A DNA stretch of 64,000 nucleotides, taken from an uncultured Dehalococcoidia bacterium. Its GTDB lineage: Bacteria > Chloroflexota > Dehalococcoidia > Lucifugimonadales > JAAXIE01. The stretch is from NCBI GenBank assembly GCA_951813255.1, contig OX638353.1:2725501-2789500 (forward strand), given 5' to 3'. The notes below the pieces were generated by a model that saw nothing but the letters and a program-made list of their open reading frames with translations, was not told the DNA's origin and did no database searches. Shown one piece after another: positions 63,537-64,000 of this stretch. Both the position numbers and the translations under genes were made by a program. Each line of letters starts with the position of its first letter. Position 1 is the first letter of the stretch.

Positions 63537-64000
63537 ATGCTGACCGACGATCTGATTGCCAGGATTAGGAGAATCGAGATCACGACCCGAAAGCTGGTCA
63601 CCGACGGTTTTGCCGGGGAATACCAGTCGGTGTTCAAGGGCCGAGGAATGGAGTTTGACGAAGTCCGGCAGTACCACCCAGGCGACGACGTGCGCTCGAT
63701 AGACTGGAACGTAACCGCCCGCACCGGTGAGCCCTACGTGAAGAGCTATATGGAGGAGCGTGAATTGACGGTCATGCTGGCGGTTGATGTGAGCAGCTCC
63801 GGGGACTTCGGCACTAGGAACCGCTTCAAGCGGGAGTTGGCTGGAGAGCTTGCTGCGGTTATGTCCTTCGCGGCTACAACCAACAATGACAAAGTCGGCC
63901 TGCTCCTCTTCACCGACCGCGTGGAGTCCCTGGTCCCGCCCCGCAAGGGACGAAGCCACGTCCTGCGAATGGTGCGGGACCTGCTGTTGTTCCAACCTGT
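63537..64000 (+). CDS. DUF58 domain protein (3' end outside the window)
   Basis: The frame opens at ATG 63537, one base after the moxR stop, and runs off the window. It reads KLVTDGFAGEYQSVFKGRGMEF, then DEVRQYHPGDDVRSIDWNVTART, the DUF58 core, then a VWA-like strand (LAVDVSSSGDFG). This is the usual partner of MoxR. Confidence 0.95.
   Translation, partial: MLTDDLIARIRRIEITTRKLVTDGFAGEYQSVFKGRGMEFDEVRQYHPGDDVRSIDWNVTARTGEPYVKSYMEERELTVMLAVDVSSSGDFGTRNRFKRELAGELAAVMSFAATTNNDKVGLLLFTDRVESLVPPRKGRSHVLRMVRDLLLFQP

Overview
The window is a contiguous, gene-dense stretch of a bacterial chromosome. It has housekeeping operons, four CCA-encoding tRNAs, strong Shine-Dalgarno sites, and no phage or insertion-sequence genes. 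Gene content suggests an uncultured Chloroflexota bacterium, perhaps Dehalococcoidia or SAR202-like. The signs are an archaeal-type fructose-bisphosphate aldolase/phosphatase, molybdenum hydroxylase subunits with a CoxG protein, a luciferase-like flavin enzyme, MmgE/PrpD and fumarylacetoacetase-like enzymes, and molybdenum cofactor genes. This placement is inference from gene content and was not tested by phylogeny.

Layout. 0-5.2 kb: a truncated FtsX-type permease, a thioredoxin-reductase-like flavoprotein, and convergent to it a DsbA/FrnE-like thiol oxidoreductase whose first active-site Cys codon is an in-frame TGA; then a MetF-like reductase. 5.5-7.5 kb: CinA C-terminal protein, a methyltransferase-like protein and an AlkB-like dioxygenase. 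7.5-11.7 kb: molybdenum hydroxylase large subunit, divergent from the small and medium subunits and CoxG. 11.7-18.1 kb (minus): YqhQ-like membrane protein, bL31, bL27, bL21, trpDCFB and a PNPOx-like protein. 18.2-24.7 kb: rsmI, a luciferase-like enzyme, a sugar-binding-fold protein, a SprT-like metallopeptidase, serS, lysS and greA. 24.9-29.3 kb: a glycine-betaine-type ABC importer split over two strands around a Uma2 gene. 29.5-34.8 kb: a metallo-hydrolase, an odd repeat and small-ORF cassette, an amidase, four tRNAs, RidA and a VOC protein. 34.8-38.8 kb (minus): moaC, rnhA, moaA, rdgB and FBP aldolase/phosphatase. 39-46.6 kb: MmgE/PrpD, a YifB/ComM-like ATPase, a membrane protein, a two-domain VOC protein, a beta-propeller and a FAH-family enzyme. 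47-52.2 kb: two tiny membrane proteins, a NirK-like nitrite reductase, and a single-chain histidine kinase/response regulator/DNA-binding protein. 52.5-61 kb: a giant FN3/cadherin-like surface protein. 61.5-64 kb: MarR, MoxR and the start of a DUF58 gene.

The strongest candidate for something new is the selenoprotein-like DsbA/FrnE gene. A strong Shine-Dalgarno sits before its true ATG. The frame runs unbroken through a TGA that sits exactly where the first Cys of a CPxC motif belongs. A hairpin with a GG-starting apical loop lies at a distance suited to a bacterial SECIS. It is not seen as one ORF by a standard caller. Secondary items are the promoter/palindrome/zinc-ribbon/155-bp repeat/29-residue peptide cassette at 30.6-31.5 kb, the fused two-component protein, the substrate-binding protein with a tandem-repeat stalk, and the 2849-residue adhesin-like protein. 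MoaA and MoaC would supply the cofactor used by the molybdenum hydroxylase.
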